Positions 34,078-44,211 of a stretch of 64,000 nucleotides of DNA are shown in pieces. Below the pieces are notes generated by a model. It was not told where the DNA came from. It saw only the letters and a program-made list of their open reading frames with translations, and did no database searches. Where the stretch lies: positions 62,001 through 126,000 of the forward strand of contig NZ_JHYD01000025.1 in the NCBI RefSeq assembly GCF_000621505.1. The letters are read 5' to 3'. The position numbers and the translations under genes were made by a program. Positions within the stretch are counted from its first letter, which is position 1. The number at the start of each line of letters is the position of its first letter. The stretch comes from Ruminiclostridium cellobioparum DSM 1351 = ATCC 15832. GTDB taxonomy: Bacteria; Bacillota; Clostridia; Acetivibrionales; DSM-1351.

Positions 34078-35412
34078 TTGTTTACTGTCAGTGAAGTGTT
34101 ATTTACTATTTTAGAGGGTTTTATCATAATATACACATTTGCCCTGTTATCCGGTTTTAGGGAAAATGTAATCAAAGAGAAGTTTAAATACATATGTTTT
34201 GTTACCATCTATACAATATATACTTATTGGATATCACTATTTGTTCCGGCAGGTTTTCATACCTTAATCATATTAATTCTTACCGTCGCCGTGTTAAACT
34301 ATATATTTAATGGAAAAATATATAAAAGCTTGATTAAAGTTTTTTTAATTACATCCTATGTAACTATCATTGAGACAGTTGTAGCAATGTTTGCCCTGTT
34401 GGCCACCAATATTCCCATGAGCGAACTGCTTAAAAACAGCCTTTATGTATTAATATGCAGTATTATCAGCAAGACAGTTGAATTTCTTGGATTATTCGTC
34501 TTTTATAAAAAACCTGTCAATCTGGCATGGTTGAATGACAGCAACCCTTATCAGTCAAAATATAAACAAATACTGATCATAATATCAACAGTATTAATAT
34601 TCTTCGTATACGTTAATATTTTTCTATCAGGCCAGCCTCAGAAAGCATACCTTTTTAACCTGTTTTCTTTTGTTATCTACTTAGTTCTGATGGTTGCAAT
34701 GTTTTCAGCCTTTCAGGAAGGCTCAAAGCTGGAGCTGCTCCAATATGCAAACGAAATGCAAAAGGATAGTGTCCGGCAGCTGATTGATTTTAATGAAATG
34801 GTGGCGAAGGAACGCCACGAATACAAGAATCATCTGAATACCATCTTTGGTCTCTGCACACTTAACAAGCCCGATTCCACCGAAAGGATCAAGCACTATA
34901 TAAATAATTTTGCAAACAACAGCTCTACAAAGAATATATCCACAGACTCCGGCAATGATTTTGTGGATGCAATCATCAACGTAAAGTATAACAGTGCATT
35001 CAGAAGAGGTATCGAATTAAGGGCCGACTTTGAGGAGCCCTTGTCTTCAGCCGGCATTGCGGAGGATATGGCTGTTACCGTCATTTCAAACATAATAGAC
35101 AACGCCTTTGATGCTATGAATAATGTTGACAGTGAAAACAAGTTTGTTCATCTTCAGACCTATATAAAGAAAGACCGGTATTTTATCTCCATTTCAAATA
35201 ATGGACCCATGATCCCGGAAGCCGATAGAAATAAAATATTCAATGCAGGATATTCTACAAAGGATAACCCCTCCAAAACCAGAGGCTTTGGACTCAGCAT
35301 AGTGCAAAATGAACTTACCCGCTGTAACGGTGATATAAAAATAAATAGTACTGAGGAATTAACAGAATTTCTTATCTCTTGTACGGCAAAAGGCCAACAG
35401 CCCGCTGTCTGA
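34078..35412 (+). CDS. AgrC-like sensor histidine kinase (HPK10 type)
   Basis: 444 aa from a TTG start with AAGGAGG ten bases upstream. Six to seven membrane segments in residues 1-215 make the peptide sensor. A coiled region leads to phosphoacceptor His247 in KERHEYKNHLN, the HPK10 signature. The GHKL ATPase domain has NIIDNAFDAM, STKDNPSKTRGFGLSI. It should detect the peptide made by the upstream agrBD genes. No LytTR-type AgrA response regulator is encoded next to it in this window. Confidence 0.88.
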   Translation: MFTVSEVLFTILEGFIIIYTFALLSGFRENVIKEKFKYICFVTIYTIYTYWISLFVPAGFHTLIILILTVAVLNYIFNGKIYKSLIKVFLITSYVTIIETVVAMFALLATNIPMSELLKNSLYVLICSIISKTVEFLGLFVFYKKPVNLAWLNDSNPYQSKYKQILIIISTVLIFFVYVNIFLSGQPQKAYLFNLFSFVIYLVLMVAMFSAFQEGSKLELLQYANEMQKDSVRQLIDFNEMVAKERHEYKNHLNTIFGLCTLNKPDSTERIKHYINNFANNSSTKNISTDSGNDFVDAIINVKYNSAFRRGIELRADFEEPLSSAGIAEDMAVTVISNIIDNAFDAMNNVDSENKFVHLQTYIKKDRYFISISNNGPMIPEADRNKIFNAGYSTKDNPSKTRGFGLSIVQNELTRCNGDIKINSTEELTEFLISCTAKGQQPAV

Positions 35413-35570
35413 CAATTCGGGGTCGGTTTATTCCATAGTCAACGGCAAGCTTTCCAGTTTCTGCACTTAGTATGATTTTCAAACCAATGCTTATTCAAAT
35501 AATGGTAATTGGCATGAAATTTGGTTATAATAAAATGATAAGCTATAAAAAATGACCATGGAGTAAATGA

Positions 35571-38500
35571 ATGTTTCAAATTTCAAAAGACAGTATATAC
35601 TATCTTTCTACCCCTATGAAATTTAAAAAGGGTATGGAATATTATAGTTCAAACAGAGTAAAATCCGTCTCCTTTAATGAAGAGCTTATGCTTTTTGATG
35701 CAACTGTTATAGGCACCCGTCCATATAATGTACAGATTCAATTTGGGAAAGGGGGCCGGATAAAGGATTATTCCTGTACCTGTAATGATAACCTTCGGAC
35801 TGAAAGCTGCTGTAAGCACATCACTGCGGTTTTGCTTCTTATTAAGTCAAAGGATGAGCAAGGCTTCTTTAATTCTGCCTCACAAAAAAAGGCTGCCAAA
35901 GAAATCTTCGAATACTTCAGCAACAAATCAGGAAATATGAAAACGTCCATAAAGGTTGAATATAGCCTGGAGCTGCTTAAAACAAGAGTCTCAAATATAA
36001 GAAGGGGGCCTGCAGCGGCACTTACCCTTCGGATAGGCACCGATAGATTGTATATTGTCAGAAATGTCGGCGAGCTGTTGGAATGCCTCAGAAATGATAA
36101 AGAGCTGGTCTATGGAAAAGGTTTTTCATTTGACCCCGCTATTCATAATTTTGCCGAGAAAGACGAAGCCATTATTTCTTATCTGTCGGAAATGTGGCAG
36201 AATGAAAATCTCATAGATTATCTGACCGGTGATATAAAAAAACAAAGTATTTTTAAAGACAAAGAAATCTTTTTATCCGAAGGAGCGCTTAAACGCCTAT
36301 TGGAACTGCTGTCTCCTCTTTCCTTCAACGTCATTGCAGACGGTCAAACCCTGGAAAATGTTATGATCAAGGTCGATGACATACCCGTTGATTTTACATT
36401 AACTAGAAATGCCAGTACGGTGGATCTGGGTATTGATACAAAGCTCCCTCTTCACATGGTCACCGCAGATTGTGAATATTTTTTATACAAGAACAGTATC
36501 TACAAGGTTTCGCAGCATCAGAAGGAATATTTGAAGCCGTTTATTCAATATGTGCAAAAAGAAAATAGTAATAAAATCAGCTTTCTGGACAATGATAAAG
36601 AGCGTTTGTTTACAGAGATTCTGCCTTTTATCGGCAAAGCCGGAAAGGTATTTATTGACGAAGACCTCCAGGCCCTTGTCGAAAGGCCGGAATTTGAGCC
36701 AGAGATTTATCTTGACAGGTTTGAATATATTATCACGGCCGACGTGAAATTTAAATACGGAGACCGGATAATAAACCCTTTTTCGGCCGACAGAGCCAAG
36801 CCGTCTTTTGATAAGATACTTATAAGAAATCTTGAAGACGAGGGCAAGATACTGGATATTCTTGCCGAAACCGATTGTAAAGTCAGCAGCAACAAAATAT
36901 ACCTTGATGAAGAGGAAAAAATATTTGACTTCGTAAATTATGTCATACCCAAGCTTCAGGAGCACGCCCAGGTGTATTATTCCGAAAGCTTTAAAGCTAT
37001 GAGCTTTAAGAAGCAGCTTTCCTTCTCGGGCTTTCTGAGATTAAACAATCTGAACGGCTTTCTGGAATTCAATTTCAATATTGAGGGCGTTGAACGCGAG
37101 GAACTGGCAAGTATTTTTGACAGTATCAGGCAGAAGAAAAAATATTTCAGGCTGAGGGATGGCGCTTTTCTTCCCCTTGAAGCCGAAAACCTGCTAAATA
37201 TGGCTGAGATTTTGGAACAGCTGGATCTGAGTTCCTCCGACATTGAGGGGGAATTTATAAAGCTGCCCAAATACAGGGCACTATACATAGATAATATGCT
37301 TAAAGAGAGCGGGATGAAGTTCTTTGAGCGCAATACGGCCTTGAAGGACCTGATTCATGATATTCAGGATCCGGCTGAAACAGAATATAAAATACCTAAA
37401 AGCATAAAAGGTACACTAAGGGATTACCAGAAACTCGGCTTCAAGTGGATGAAAACCCTCTCCCATTACGGTCTGGGCGGTATTCTTGCCGATGATATGG
37501 GACTTGGCAAAACACTTCAGGTTATTACTCTCCTGGAATTTGACAAGCAGTCGTCAGACAGCCGTCCATCCCTTGTTGTGGTTCCCACCTCGTTAATATA
37601 CAACTGGTGTGCCGAAGTTCACAAGTTTGCTCCTGATATGTCGGTAACCGCCGTTGTCGGCAATAAAACCGAACGTCAGGAGCTGATCCGGAAAGGGATG
37701 GGAACAGATCTCATAGTAACCTCCTATGCTCTGATAAGGAGAGACATTGAAGATTATACGGCCTGTAATTTCCGGTATTGTATACTGGATGAGGCCCAGC
37801 ACATAAAGAATCCCCTTTCACAGGCCTCAAAAGCTGTCAGGCAGATAGTATCGGAACACAGACTTGCCCTGACAGGAACCCCAATGGAGAATAATCTCAC
37901 CGAACTGTGGTCGGTTTTTGATTTTATACTTCCCGGCTATCTGGGCTCACACTCAAAGTTTTCAGAAAAATACGAGACACCCATATCAAAAGGGGACACC
38001 TCTTCACTCTCCAGCCTTGGAAGACAGATCCGGCCTTTTATACTGAGAAGGCTGAAGCAGGATGTTTTAAAGGAACTGCCTGAGAAGATAGAGCATGTCA
38101 TAGAAGCAGAGCTTACCCAGGAGCAGAAAAAACTTTATGTCGCATACCTGGAACAGGCAAGGGGTGAATTGTTCAGTGAGATCAAAGAAAAAGGCTTTGA
38201 AAAAAGCCAGATCAAAATTCTTTCGGTCCTCACAAGATTGCGTCAGCTGTGCTGTCACCCGTCTTTGTTCGTAGAAGACTATGAGGGTGACAGCGGGAAG
38301 CTTCAGCTGCTTATGGAGGTAGTTGAGGATTCCCTTACTGCCGGTCACAGAATACTGCTTTTCTCCCAGTTTACATCAATGCTGGCTATAATCAGACGCT
38401 GGCTTGAAGAAACAGGGATCAACTACCTTTACCTTGACGGAGCAACTCCTGCTGATGAAAGAATGCAGCTTGTGCGCAGCTTCAACAGCGGAGAAGGCAA

Positions 38501-38807
38501 TATATTCCTGCTTTCACTCAAGTCCGGCGGAACAGGGCTGAACCTCACCGGCGCCGATACAGTTATTCATTACGATCCCTGGTGGAATCCCGCAGTGGAG
38601 GACCAGGCAACCGACCGCGCCTACAGGATAGGCCAGACCAAGACGGTCCATGTCATGAAGCTGGTGACCCACGGCACCATTGAGGAAAAGATCCTGAATC
38701 TCAAGGAAAGGAAGAAACAGCTGGTGGACGCTGTTATCCAATCCGGTGAAACCCTTCTTACCAAAATGACACAGCAGGAACTGACAGAGCTGTTCGAATT
38801 GTATTGA
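35571..38807 (+). CDS. SNF2-family helicase with N-terminal SWIM zinc finger
   Basis: 1078 aa. The SWIM finger has Cys69, Cys71, Cys81 and His83 (CTCNDNLRTESCCKH). A long middle region without clear motifs corresponds to the bacterial SNF2-associated domain. The ATPase core from ~residue 620 has Walker A DDMGLGKT, the DEAQ box LDEAQHIKN, TGTPMENN, and helicase motifs GGTGLNLTGADTVIHYDPWW and DRAYRIGQ. Such proteins translocate on DNA and remodel DNA-bound proteins such as RNA polymerase. It stands alone between the agr locus and the convergent amino-sugar operon. ATG preceded only by a weak site. Confidence 0.92.
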   Translation: MFQISKDSIYYLSTPMKFKKGMEYYSSNRVKSVSFNEELMLFDATVIGTRPYNVQIQFGKGGRIKDYSCTCNDNLRTESCCKHITAVLLLIKSKDEQGFFNSASQKKAAKEIFEYFSNKSGNMKTSIKVEYSLELLKTRVSNIRRGPAAALTLRIGTDRLYIVRNVGELLECLRNDKELVYGKGFSFDPAIHNFAEKDEAIISYLSEMWQNENLIDYLTGDIKKQSIFKDKEIFLSEGALKRLLELLSPLSFNVIADGQTLENVMIKVDDIPVDFTLTRNASTVDLGIDTKLPLHMVTADCEYFLYKNSIYKVSQHQKEYLKPFIQYVQKENSNKISFLDNDKERLFTEILPFIGKAGKVFIDEDLQALVERPEFEPEIYLDRFEYIITADVKFKYGDRIINPFSADRAKPSFDKILIRNLEDEGKILDILAETDCKVSSNKIYLDEEEKIFDFVNYVIPKLQEHAQVYYSESFKAMSFKKQLSFSGFLRLNNLNGFLEFNFNIEGVEREELASIFDSIRQKKKYFRLRDGAFLPLEAENLLNMAEILEQLDLSSSDIEGEFIKLPKYRALYIDNMLKESGMKFFERNTALKDLIHDIQDPAETEYKIPKSIKGTLRDYQKLGFKWMKTLSHYGLGGILADDMGLGKTLQVITLLEFDKQSSDSRPSLVVVPTSLIYNWCAEVHKFAPDMSVTAVVGNKTERQELIRKGMGTDLIVTSYALIRRDIEDYTACNFRYCILDEAQHIKNPLSQASKAVRQIVSEHRLALTGTPMENNLTELWSVFDFILPGYLGSHSKFSEKYETPISKGDTSSLSSLGRQIRPFILRRLKQDVLKELPEKIEHVIEAELTQEQKKLYVAYLEQARGELFSEIKEKGFEKSQIKILSVLTRLRQLCCHPSLFVEDYEGDSGKLQLLMEVVEDSLTAGHRILLFSQFTSMLAIIRRWLEETGINYLYLDGATPADERMQLVRSFNSGEGNIFLLSLKSGGTGLNLTGADTVIHYDPWWNPAVEDQATDRAYRIGQTKTVHVMKLVTHGTIEEKILNLKERKKQLVDAVIQSGETLLTKMTQQELTELFELY

Positions 38808-38834
38808 TATGAATACTTACACGAATTTACGGAT

Positions 38835-38859
38835 ATATACAAGAGTAATTCTTGTATAT
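38835..38859. terminator. Hairpin between convergent SNF2 and nagB genes
   Basis: ATATACAAGA (38835-38844) and TCTTGTATAT (38850-38859) form a perfect 10-bp stem with a 5-base loop. It sits midway between convergent genes but is AT-rich and lacks a clean U-run, so terminator function is only likely. Confidence 0.4.
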
Positions 38860-38925
38860 GCAAAAGTAATTCTTGATGGTTTGAAATGATGATAAAGCAT
38901 CCTTGATGAGGTTTAAAAACCCTAT

Positions 38926-39816
38926 CTATTCGCAACTCACATTCTCAAGGCCTGAGGCCGCATCTCTATCCAAAACCACAATGCCATTATCTAAAAGCTG
39001 CATGACGGTGCCTGGTATTTCATAGGATGGTTTGCTTTCATAAACTTTTTTTACTATATCAGCTTTTGCCATCCCTCCCACCTGCAGAATTACCTTCTTT
39101 GAGTCAAATATATGACGTACTCCCAGGGTTATCCCTCTTGTCAAATTTGTCGATTTAGAAAAGTATTTTTGCCCAACCTGCTGCGTAACAGTGTCCAGCG
39201 TGACTACTTTTGCATAACTGTCAAAAGATTCACCCGGTTCATTTAATCCAAGATGTCCGTTCATACCCAAGCCTAAAAGCATCAAGTCGATTCCGCCGCG
39301 GTCAAAAATGTATTTGTCAACGCTGTTACATTCCTCTTCCAGATTTTCGGCATGAATATCAAATAAACGTATTTTGTTTTTGTCAATATTAAGCGGATTG
39401 TAAAAATTTTGCAACATGAATGCAGTACAATTTTCAGATTCATCTTTCAGGTCCAGCCACTCGTCCAAGGCCACAAAGTGTGCCTGGCTGAAATCAACTT
39501 CACCTGAATCTGCCCGTTCTTTTAATATCTGAAAGGTTCTGGTCGCGCTGCTTCCGGCAGGCAAACACAGAAGTGAATCCGGTTTAGCCTTTAATGACTC
39601 ACATATGAGATCTGCCGAACATTGAGACATTGCCTCAAAGTCATCGCAGATTATTGTTTTTATTGGTTTTCCCTCAATTTTTGCTCCCAGCTTTATAGAA
39701 ATGTCTTCCATACAATTGCACAAAGTCCCTTCATCTATACTTTTTACCACACATGCTTCGCAATTTCCACGCACCTTACATGGGATATATGGGCACTTAC
39801 AGAATTTTAAACTCAT
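38926..39816 (-). CDS. nagB: Glucosamine-6-phosphate deaminase with extra Cys-rich N-terminus
   Basis: 296 aa from ATG 39816, which has GGAGG nine bases before it; an ATG at 39831 overlaps that site. The NagB part starts at ~residue 58 (KTIICDDFEAMSQCSADLI) and contains LPAGSSATRTFQIL, VALDEWLDL and GLGMNGHLGLNEPG. It converts GlcN-6-P to fructose-6-P and ammonia. The first ~40 residues hold seven Cys (6, 8, 13, 19, 22, 33, 35) in CKCPYIPCKVRGNCEACV, like the small DUF6485-type zinc or Fe-S proteins. This fusion makes the protein longer than usual. Last gene of the amino-sugar operon. Confidence 0.88.
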   Translation of the reverse strand: MSLKFCKCPYIPCKVRGNCEACVVKSIDEGTLCNCMEDISIKLGAKIEGKPIKTIICDDFEAMSQCSADLICESLKAKPDSLLCLPAGSSATRTFQILKERADSGEVDFSQAHFVALDEWLDLKDESENCTAFMLQNFYNPLNIDKNKIRLFDIHAENLEEECNSVDKYIFDRGGIDLMLLGLGMNGHLGLNEPGESFDSYAKVVTLDTVTQQVGQKYFSKSTNLTRGITLGVRHIFDSKKVILQVGGMAKADIVKKVYESKPSYEIPGTVMQLLDNGIVVLDRDAASGLENVSCE

Positions 39817-39866
39817 AATTTGTTCCTCCATATCACTTTTGATACTTGTACGACCTGATGTCGTAC

Positions 39867-40700
39867 TTAACCTTTTACTGCACCGGCAGCAAGACTTTTC
39901 TGCACATTGTCACTTAATAAAATATACATAATAATTGTAGGAATTGTAGCAACTACAAGGCCGGCTCCTATCAACCCCCATTTGGTGGAATATTTACCCA
40001 CCATATCTAAAACACCCGTAGTAATCGTTTTAAAACTTTCATTGCTTATGAATGTTACAGCCAGCATCATTTCATTCCAGGAAGAAAGAAATGTAAGTAT
40101 GGCAACCGTGGCCATTGTGGGTGAAAGCAGCGGCATAATTATATTAAAGAATATTTTATAGATATTGGCCCCGTCAATAAATGCCGCTTCTTCCAGTTCC
40201 CTTGGAATTCCTTCCAGAGAGCCGACCATAATCAGAATAGACAGTGGCATGGCAAATGCAACATATGGCAAAATCAGCGCAGCATAGGTATTCATAACCG
40301 GCTTCAAATTTACAAACAGCGGCAGTAACACCGCATGGATGGGCAGCATCATTCCTACCAGGAACAGTATATATACGGTTTTACTTAAGAACCACTTCAA
40401 TCGGACAATTGCATAGGTAACCATTGCAGAAAGCAATAATGTAAAAACAATTGTAATGGCTGTTACAATTATACTGTTCATCAGATACTTTGGTATATTG
40501 GTTTGATTAAATACATTGGCATAATTGTCCCATCGCCAATCTTTAGGAAGGCCTAGGATATTACCACCGAAAATTTCACTATTTCCCTTCAGAGAAAAAG
40601 TCAGCATCCAATAAAGAGGGAACAGCTGTATGACAGCTACTATAATTAATATTACAGTTCTCACTATTCGTGGTTTCTTTTTGTGTGTTTTTAGCTTCAT
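39867..40700 (-). CDS. Sugar ABC transporter permease, MalG type
   Basis: 277 aa with GGAGG before the ATG. Six membrane segments; cytoplasmic EAA loop EAAFIDGANIYKIFF near residue 190. Second permease of the amino-sugar importer, nine bases downstream of its partner and 50 bases upstream of nagB. No ATPase gene in the operon, so a shared ATPase is assumed. Confidence 0.92.
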   Translation of the reverse strand: MKLKTHKKKPRIVRTVILIIVAVIQLFPLYWMLTFSLKGNSEIFGGNILGLPKDWRWDNYANVFNQTNIPKYLMNSIIVTAITIVFTLLLSAMVTYAIVRLKWFLSKTVYILFLVGMMLPIHAVLLPLFVNLKPVMNTYAALILPYVAFAMPLSILIMVGSLEGIPRELEEAAFIDGANIYKIFFNIIMPLLSPTMATVAILTFLSSWNEMMLAVTFISNESFKTITTGVLDMVGKYSTKWGLIGAGLVVATIPTIIMYILLSDNVQKSLAAGAVKG

Positions 40701-40709
40701 AATTCCCTC

Positions 40710-41588
40710 CTATACTTCTTGTCTCTTTTTGAATATTTGTTGTATAATCAGCGTCAGAACCAGACATTCAATAATAATGAAAATAGCAATACCGCTTGCA
40801 TATCCATATTGATTTTTTGAGAAAATTTCAGTATACATGAGCATAGTTGGAACTTCTGTAGAATGAAGCGGTCCGCCTCTTGTCAGTACATAAATTAGAT
40901 CAAAAGATTTTAATGAACCAATTACAGCAAATATCACACAGGCTTTAATCATTGGTACAATTTGCGGAATAATTATTTTCAGTGCAATCTGCCTGTCATT
41001 TGCACCGTCAACCCTTGCCGCTTCAAATATTTCCGGTACAATTGATTTTGCAGCAGAATAAAATAATAGCATATGATAACCGACATACTGCCAAATCATC
41101 GGTATAAATACCGCAGCAAGTGCAGTTGATGAATTGGCGAGCCATGCACTCTTAAACTGATCCAATCCAAACATACCTAGAACACTATTCAGCAAACCAT
41201 AAGTCGGGTGATATACTTTCATCCAGAGTTGAGCAATAATTGTGGACGAAATTATTACCGGTATAAAATAAATTGTTCTGTATGCATTCTCACCTTTGAT
41301 GCCGGATGCAAGCACCAATGCAAGAACCATAGAAACCGGCAGCTGAATAAACACCGAACTTGCAGCAAGTATAAGTGAATTTACAATTGACTTCAGAAAT
41401 AACTGATCCTGAAACAAATTTATATAATTTTCCAAGCCGATAAACTTTGATGCTGTAATACCATCCCATTTTAGGAAGCTATAGTACGTTGATTGAAAAA
41501 TTGGAACTAATGCAATAGCGGCAAACCAAAGTAAGGCGGGAATAACAAAAAAGCAGATCGCCTTCTTGTCCCTTAATGATCTTTCCAT
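40710..41588 (-). CDS. Sugar ABC transporter permease, MalF type
   Basis: 292 aa from the second ATG (41588), which is better spaced from GAAGG than the ATG at 41594. Six membrane segments; EAA loop EAARVDGANDRQIALK. Forms the translocation channel with the next permease and takes substrate from the binding lipoprotein encoded upstream. CUT1 family, which imports di- and oligosaccharides. Confidence 0.92.
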   Translation of the reverse strand: MERSLRDKKAICFFVIPALLWFAAIALVPIFQSTYYSFLKWDGITASKFIGLENYINLFQDQLFLKSIVNSLILAASSVFIQLPVSMVLALVLASGIKGENAYRTIYFIPVIISSTIIAQLWMKVYHPTYGLLNSVLGMFGLDQFKSAWLANSSTALAAVFIPMIWQYVGYHMLLFYSAAKSIVPEIFEAARVDGANDRQIALKIIIPQIVPMIKACVIFAVIGSLKSFDLIYVLTRGGPLHSTEVPTMLMYTEIFSKNQYGYASGIAIFIIIECLVLTLIIQQIFKKRQEV

Positions 41589-41691
41589 TATCATACCTTC
41601 TTTCTTAATCTAAATACTGCGCCGATGTCTTTGTAAGGAGGATTGCCGGACCGCGTTTAACGGTCCAGGCTCCTTTTTCCATATATATTTT

Positions 41692-42999
41692 TTATTTATT
41701 GGCTTCCTGCATTTTTTTTGCAAACTCTTCAGGTGTAGCCTTTCCACCAATCAGCGCCTGTAATAAATTATAATGGTTATCTATTGCAGCCCCTGTGAGA
41801 AAAGTATCCCATGCCAAAACATATCCTGTAGCATTTTGTGTCAGTTTGTTGATTTGTATTAAAACCGGATTAATTTGGGATTCATCCACATCTCCCTTCC
41901 AGGTAGGAATGCTGTCGCCTATTTTATAGCTTTCTTTACACTGATATTCGGTTAAAGCAATAGCAAATTTTACAGCTTCCTCGGGATGCTTTGTATTATT
42001 ATTTACCATGTAACCATCTATTGCACCGCCCAAATAAGTGTCAGCATCACCCTTGCCGCCATCAACAGTGGGCATAGGCATTACTTTTATTTTTCCTTTT
42101 ATAGCATTTTCATCCGACTCACAATCAGCTGCCGTCCAACTTCCGCTAAAATACATCGGAACTTCTCCTGCAAAGAATTCCATCTGTGCCTCATCAGCAC
42201 TGACACCCAGTGTACCCTCCACAAAAGCGCCAGCCTTATTTAAATCTACCAATAACTGTGCTGATTTTATGATTTCAGGTGTATCAAAAGAACCCTCACC
42301 GCTTAATGCCATATTACTTGCCTCCACACCTGCTGTTCTCACAGCGAGTGCATTTTGAATCATGCCAATATGCCAGGCATCTTTAGCGCCCAATACCATT
42401 GGTGTTATATTTTGGGAACGGAAGGTGTTTACAGCGGTCATCATTTGATCCCAGGTTTCAGGATAAGCAACATTGTTTTTCTCAAATAATTCTGTATTAC
42501 AGAATAAAATACCTGCCCATTTTTTCAATGGCAATCCGTATACTTTACCATCATATGTGAAATAATCCAATACACCATTCATCAATCTGTCTTTTGTCTT
42601 ATCGGCTTCTAAATAAGAATCCAGTGGTAAAACGGCTCCCGCAGCAATAAAAGGTTTAGAATATCCTGCACCATATGTCATAAATACATCACCCTGAGAA
42701 CCATTAGCAGCGGCAACTTTTAATTTTCTCTGTTGATATTCATCCTGTTGGGTTGCATCCACCTGAATTTTGACATTGTTTTCTTTTTCATACTGCTTAA
42801 CAAACGTATCAATAATAGTAGTTATACTTCCGGTAGGCCAAGTATGCCAAAGAGTTAGTTCTACCGGATCACCTTTTCCCGCAGTGCTATCCGCACTTAC
42901 ACCGGAGTTGGAGTTGGAACTTCCCGTACAGGCTGCCAGAGAAACTGTTGTTATACCTGCCATCAGCAAGCATAAAATTTTTCTACCTAACTTTTTCAT
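41692..42999 (-). CDS. Sugar ABC transporter solute-binding lipoprotein
   Basis: 435 aa from ATG 42999 (AAAGGGG upstream); the longer frame from 43053 would misplace the signal peptide. Signal peptide MKKLGRKILCLLMAGITTVS then lipobox LAAC. The body is a family-1 binding protein (LTLWHTWPTGSITTIIDTFV, GDVFMTYGAG, LGGAIDGYMVNN, HPEEAVKFAIALTEY). It captures the operon's substrate outside the membrane. The neighbouring GH4 enzyme, sugar kinase and NagB point to an amino-sugar disaccharide. Confidence 0.92.
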   Translation of the reverse strand: MKKLGRKILCLLMAGITTVSLAACTGSSNSNSGVSADSTAGKGDPVELTLWHTWPTGSITTIIDTFVKQYEKENNVKIQVDATQQDEYQQRKLKVAAANGSQGDVFMTYGAGYSKPFIAAGAVLPLDSYLEADKTKDRLMNGVLDYFTYDGKVYGLPLKKWAGILFCNTELFEKNNVAYPETWDQMMTAVNTFRSQNITPMVLGAKDAWHIGMIQNALAVRTAGVEASNMALSGEGSFDTPEIIKSAQLLVDLNKAGAFVEGTLGVSADEAQMEFFAGEVPMYFSGSWTAADCESDENAIKGKIKVMPMPTVDGGKGDADTYLGGAIDGYMVNNNTKHPEEAVKFAIALTEYQCKESYKIGDSIPTWKGDVDESQINPVLIQINKLTQNATGYVLAWDTFLTGAAIDNHYNLLQALIGGKATPEEFAKKMQEANK

Positions 43000-43090
43000 A
43001 AGATTCAATCCCCTTTGTTTAAATTTATAATCATTCGCTGCTCGAATGTTCAAATATTATTTCGGTCTTGGCCCATAAATCAAAAGCATG

Positions 43091-44095
43091 TTATCCCTCT
43101 TCTTCATCAATCATTCGTTTAATCTTGAATTTATCAGCCGATTTCCCCAAATTATCATAGACCTCTTCCGGAATCACCTTATTCAAACTATCCAGTCCCA
43201 ATAAAGCTGCCCCCACAATGGGCTCATAAACAGCATCAACAATTTTTGCATTTATAGCATATTTGTGAACTTCAAGGGAAACCGCTTCTCTTAGGATAGG
43301 CAGCTTGCACTTAAAAATACTGCCTGACAATATGATATCCACACCCATATTTAACATTGAAAGCTTCTCCATTCCACGAACGGCATACATAGCTATATTT
43401 TTTCCGTAGTCGGCAAGCACCTTCAACGCCACAGTATCGTTCTGTGCAGCCGCTTCTTCCAAAATAATCGGAAGGTGCAGATAATCTTTTGAAGTGACTG
43501 CGTTAGTCATTTTCCTGTACAACAATTCATCTACGGTATCAACATTAAAATAATCCAGAATCATCCGGGTAAGTTTTGTTTCACCTTTCAGTCCGATATG
43601 TGAATCAATGACCGCCCTTATTGTTTTCTTCCCCAGCGAATATCCTCCCTGAAATTCATCATCTATGTAAAACCCATATATGATTTGGTCTCCATTCTCA
43701 TTCCTGACTGCACAGTTTAACCCTGAACCGGCACATAAGACACATCCGTAGCTTCTTCTTGTGCCTGCACGCATTGCAATAATGCAGTCATTCACAACTA
43801 TAACCTTTTCGGTAGGAAAAGCCTCCCTGAGTGCTTTTGTCAGCAAAGCCCCTTCAAAATCCCAGTCAACTCCAGTCATACCCGCCGCTATTAGCTCTAT
43901 CTCCTGAATGGAAATTCCGCTTTGCTCGAGAGCCTGATCAACTGCTTCTTTTACAGCTGTAATTGCATGCGTCATGCCATCTGAAGAGTGGCAGGCTCCA
44001 TAACTTTTACCCATGCCTAAAACAATCCCGTATTCGTCACTTACAATAGCGTGCGTTTTGCTCGCACCCTGATCTATTCCAATTACATATTTCAC
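43091..44095 (-). CDS. BadF/BcrA-type sugar kinase (GlcNAc/GlcN kinase-like)
   Basis: 334 aa. The GTG at 44095 is chosen because GGAGG stands five bases before it; ATG 44107 and the more distant 44179 lack such sites. ASKHA fold: phosphate loop IGIDQGASKTHAIVSD, then GMTGVDWDF, VNDCIIAMRAG and CVLCAGSGLNCAV for nucleotide binding. Family members phosphorylate N-acetylglucosamine or glucosamine with ATP. In this operon it would supply the 6-phospho sugar needed by NagB, or phosphorylate the imported disaccharide before GH4 cleavage. Confidence 0.85.
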   Translation of the reverse strand: MKYVIGIDQGASKTHAIVSDEYGIVLGMGKSYGACHSSDGMTHAITAVKEAVDQALEQSGISIQEIELIAAGMTGVDWDFEGALLTKALREAFPTEKVIVVNDCIIAMRAGTRRSYGCVLCAGSGLNCAVRNENGDQIIYGFYIDDEFQGGYSLGKKTIRAVIDSHIGLKGETKLTRMILDYFNVDTVDELLYRKMTNAVTSKDYLHLPIILEEAAAQNDTVALKVLADYGKNIAMYAVRGMEKLSMLNMGVDIILSGSIFKCKLPILREAVSLEVHKYAINAKIVDAVYEPIVGAALLGLDSLNKVIPEEVYDNLGKSADKFKIKRMIDEEEG

Positions 44096-44211
44096 GCTAT
44101 CCTCCATTTCGCCACGACCGCCGGCGACATTAAACAGTAATAAAAGACGCTTGCTGCGTTTACTGCTTGAATCATACAATGTATGCCGTAAATGTATCTT
44201 TCTGGCTGCCC

